DNA of 6,261 nt from the NCBI GenBank assembly GCA_002364555.1, contig DEYM01000143.1, positions 1,711 to 7,971 on the forward strand. Direction: 5' to 3'. The position numbers and the translations under genes were made by a program. Source of the stretch: Phycisphaerales bacterium UBA3158. Lineage in GTDB: Bacteria > Planctomycetota > Phycisphaerae > Phycisphaerales > SM1A02. Below are positions 5,296 through 6,261 of this stretch, one piece after another. How positions within the stretch are numbered: position 1 is the first letter of the stretch; each line of letters starts with the position of its first letter. The notes under the pieces were generated by a model. It saw only the letters and a program-made list of their open reading frames with translations, made no database searches and was not told where the DNA came from.

Positions 5296-6035
5296 TTGTC
5301 GATCCATGTCTTTCGCATGAGCTCGTAGCCTGCAGGATCAATAGCCATCAATTCGCCCTTGACGAACGGATGGAAGTCGTTGCAACCGAAGTAAGACTCG
5401 GTCGTCTCGGCGAAATACTCCATCTGGTTCGTGAGGGCATAGTGCTTACGAGGCACGCCAGAGATATGTAAAACTTCCTCATAGTCACCCGCGTCGACCT
5501 TGTTCTGCCAGGCGGCGATGATGGATGGATCGTCGTAGCCGAACACCTGATCGTGATAGCCATGCGACAGCTCATGGAGAACCATCCACGGTTGTCCCTT
5601 GGTCCATTCCAGGAAAGCACGGGCATCGCCGACTTCCACGGCGCCTTCCTTGTCCGGGTTGTAGCCATTTGGAATGAGCCAGTCTCTGGAGACGTGGTAG
5701 CACATGCAGGCTGTCTTGGGCATGTCGAGCTCGACCCAGATCTCAATCTTCCGAATTCGGTCCAGTGCTGGCTGTGGAACTTTTCTCGTTGTTCGATAGA
5801 GCTGGTCACTCAGAAGATCGATGGTGTCCTTCCTGAGAACGGGATGATCATCAAGGGAGGGATTGACCAGGACGGGCCAGCCATGAATCTCGAGTCGGTG
5901 ATACTCGTTGGTCGGAGTGAACTCCGTTGCCGACTCGACACCTGGCATCGGTTGAGACTCGTCATGGCTTGCGGCAAGGAGCCAGATTGGAATCAGGGAC
6001 AAGGTCCCAAGCACGATGATCATCGATCGCTTCAT
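5286..6035 (-). CDS. Exported HExxH zinc metallopeptidase homologue (gluzincin-like)
   Basis: A predicted exported or membrane-tethered zinc protein of 249 residues. The N-terminus MKRSMIIVLGTLSLIPIWLLA (1-21) is a signal peptide or anchor. The zinc motif is HELSH (154-158) in QPWMVLHELSHGYHDQ. The motif NQMEYFAETTESYFG (203-217) supplies Glu206 or Glu210 as the likely third ligand, 48-52 residues after the second His. This layout resembles the catalytic domain of anthrax lethal factor (HExxH, then a Glu in an E-F-F-A-E helix) and other gluzincins. Other marked features are Cys110 and Cys112 in ACMCYH, NGYNPDKEGAVEV (123-135) and NDFHPFVKGEL (219-229). The overall pattern matches an uncharacterised planctomycete family as I remember it. 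The substrate is unknown. The start at ATG 6035 is supported by AAGGA (complement of 6045-6049) nine bases upstream. It is convergent with the dockerin gene and 68 bp downstream of the partial gene on the same strand. Confidence 0.85.
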   Translation of the reverse strand: MKRSMIIVLGTLSLIPIWLLAASHDESQPMPGVESATEFTPTNEYHRLEIHGWPVLVNPSLDDHPVLRKDTIDLLSDQLYRTTRKVPQPALDRIRKIEIWVELDMPKTACMCYHVSRDWLIPNGYNPDKEGAVEVGDARAFLEWTKGQPWMVLHELSHGYHDQVFGYDDPSIIAAWQNKVDAGDYEEVLHISGVPRKHYALTNQMEYFAETTESYFGCNDFHPFVKGELMAIDPAGYELMRKTWIDKGD

Positions 6036-6073
6036 ATCCAGGAATCCTTATCTGGGAGACCAGCCCCCACGGC

Positions 6074-6085
6074 CTCCATATGGAG
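6074..6085. repeat. Perfect 12-bp palindrome CTCCATATGGAG upstream of the metallopeptidase gene
   Basis: Lies in the 68-bp gap between the metallopeptidase start and the stop of the upstream partial gene. A second small inverted repeat, TAATG-TT-CATTA, is at 6095-6106 and includes that stop codon. Either could be an operator or a weak RNA hairpin. Short palindromes also arise by chance, so no function is assigned. Confidence 0.3.
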
Positions 6086-6103
6086 AATTTAACGTAATGT
6101 TCA

Positions 6104-6261
6104 TTATCGGCGATCTGGGCCAGAGAGGGCGGCAACCGGGATTCCGTCGGCGACAGCCGCCAGGATGCGATCGATCCGGCCCACTGCCTGAGTTGGATGC
6201 GTGCCATCAAGATGCCTCATGATCGATTCCCTGATCGCAGCCAGCTCGGCGGAACATCTCC
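6104..6261 (-). CDS. C-terminal fragment of an unrecognised protein
   Basis: A reading frame enters from the right edge (first full codon at 6259) and ends at TAA 6106-6104, giving the last 51 residues. The other two minus-strand frames stop within about 60 bases of the edge. The piece is Ala/Ile/Leu/Arg-rich and reads as two amphipathic helices, ELAAIRESIMRHL and AVGRIDRILAAVADG, joined by DGTHPTQ and ending VAALSGPDRR. About two thirds of third codon positions are G or C, as expected of a real gene here. The family cannot be named from this. It is on the same strand as the metallopeptidase, 68 bp upstream of it, so the two could share a transcript. Confidence 0.6.
   Translation of the reverse strand, partial: RCSAELAAIRESIMRHLDGTHPTQAVGRIDRILAAVADGIPVAALSGPDRR

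Noticed and set aside
5553..6092. 179-codon open frame on the plus strand opposite the metallopeptidase
   Set aside because: A shadow of the HELSH gene, which has a Shine-Dalgarno and clear motifs.

Overview
The window looks like chromosomal DNA from a planctomycete, most likely of the Phycisphaerae/Phycisphaerales type. Three things suggest this. GC is moderate (mid-50s % by eye). Two unrelated secreted proteins end in the short dockerin-like tail (DxNxDGxxxxxDLLxxxxxW) typical of marine Phycisphaerae, one of them in the Cys-bracketed form. The zinc-peptidase homologue is of a kind I associate with planctomycetes. The lineage is inferred from protein style, not from a marker gene.

Layout, left to right: (i) the N-terminus of a sodium:solute symporter on the minus strand, cut by the left edge; (ii) divergent from it, rplU (ribosomal protein L21) with a good sigma70-type promoter and a perfect Shine-Dalgarno, but without the usual rpmA behind it; (iii) convergent with rplU and overlapping its end by 11 bp, an unrecognised putative lipoprotein on the minus strand; (iv) divergent from that, a ubiE/menG quinone C-methyltransferase; (v) convergent with ubiE, a secreted esterase of the PHB-depolymerase/LpqC type with a C-terminal dockerin; (vi) divergent from the esterase, across an AT-rich, strongly palindromic spacer, a large secreted protein with a C39-like cysteine-peptidase domain, a propeller-like region and a dockerin; (vii) convergent with it, an exported HExxH metallopeptidase homologue; (viii) the last 51 codons of an unrecognised gene on the same strand, cut by the right edge.

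The genes alternate strand almost one by one, so there is little operon structure; only (vii) and (viii) could be co-transcribed. rplU and ubiE are housekeeping genes. The right half is an exported-enzyme neighbourhood: a serine esterase and a putative cysteine peptidase, both dockerin-tailed and sharing one control region, next to an exported zinc peptidase. A joint role in degrading extracellular polymer is plausible but is inference. No RNA gene, mobile element, CRISPR array or origin was seen, and no stretch above 300 bp lacks a gene. I found no clear multi-gene novel system. The most unusual items are the C39-like/propeller/dockerin protein and the repeat-rich divergent control region in front of it.
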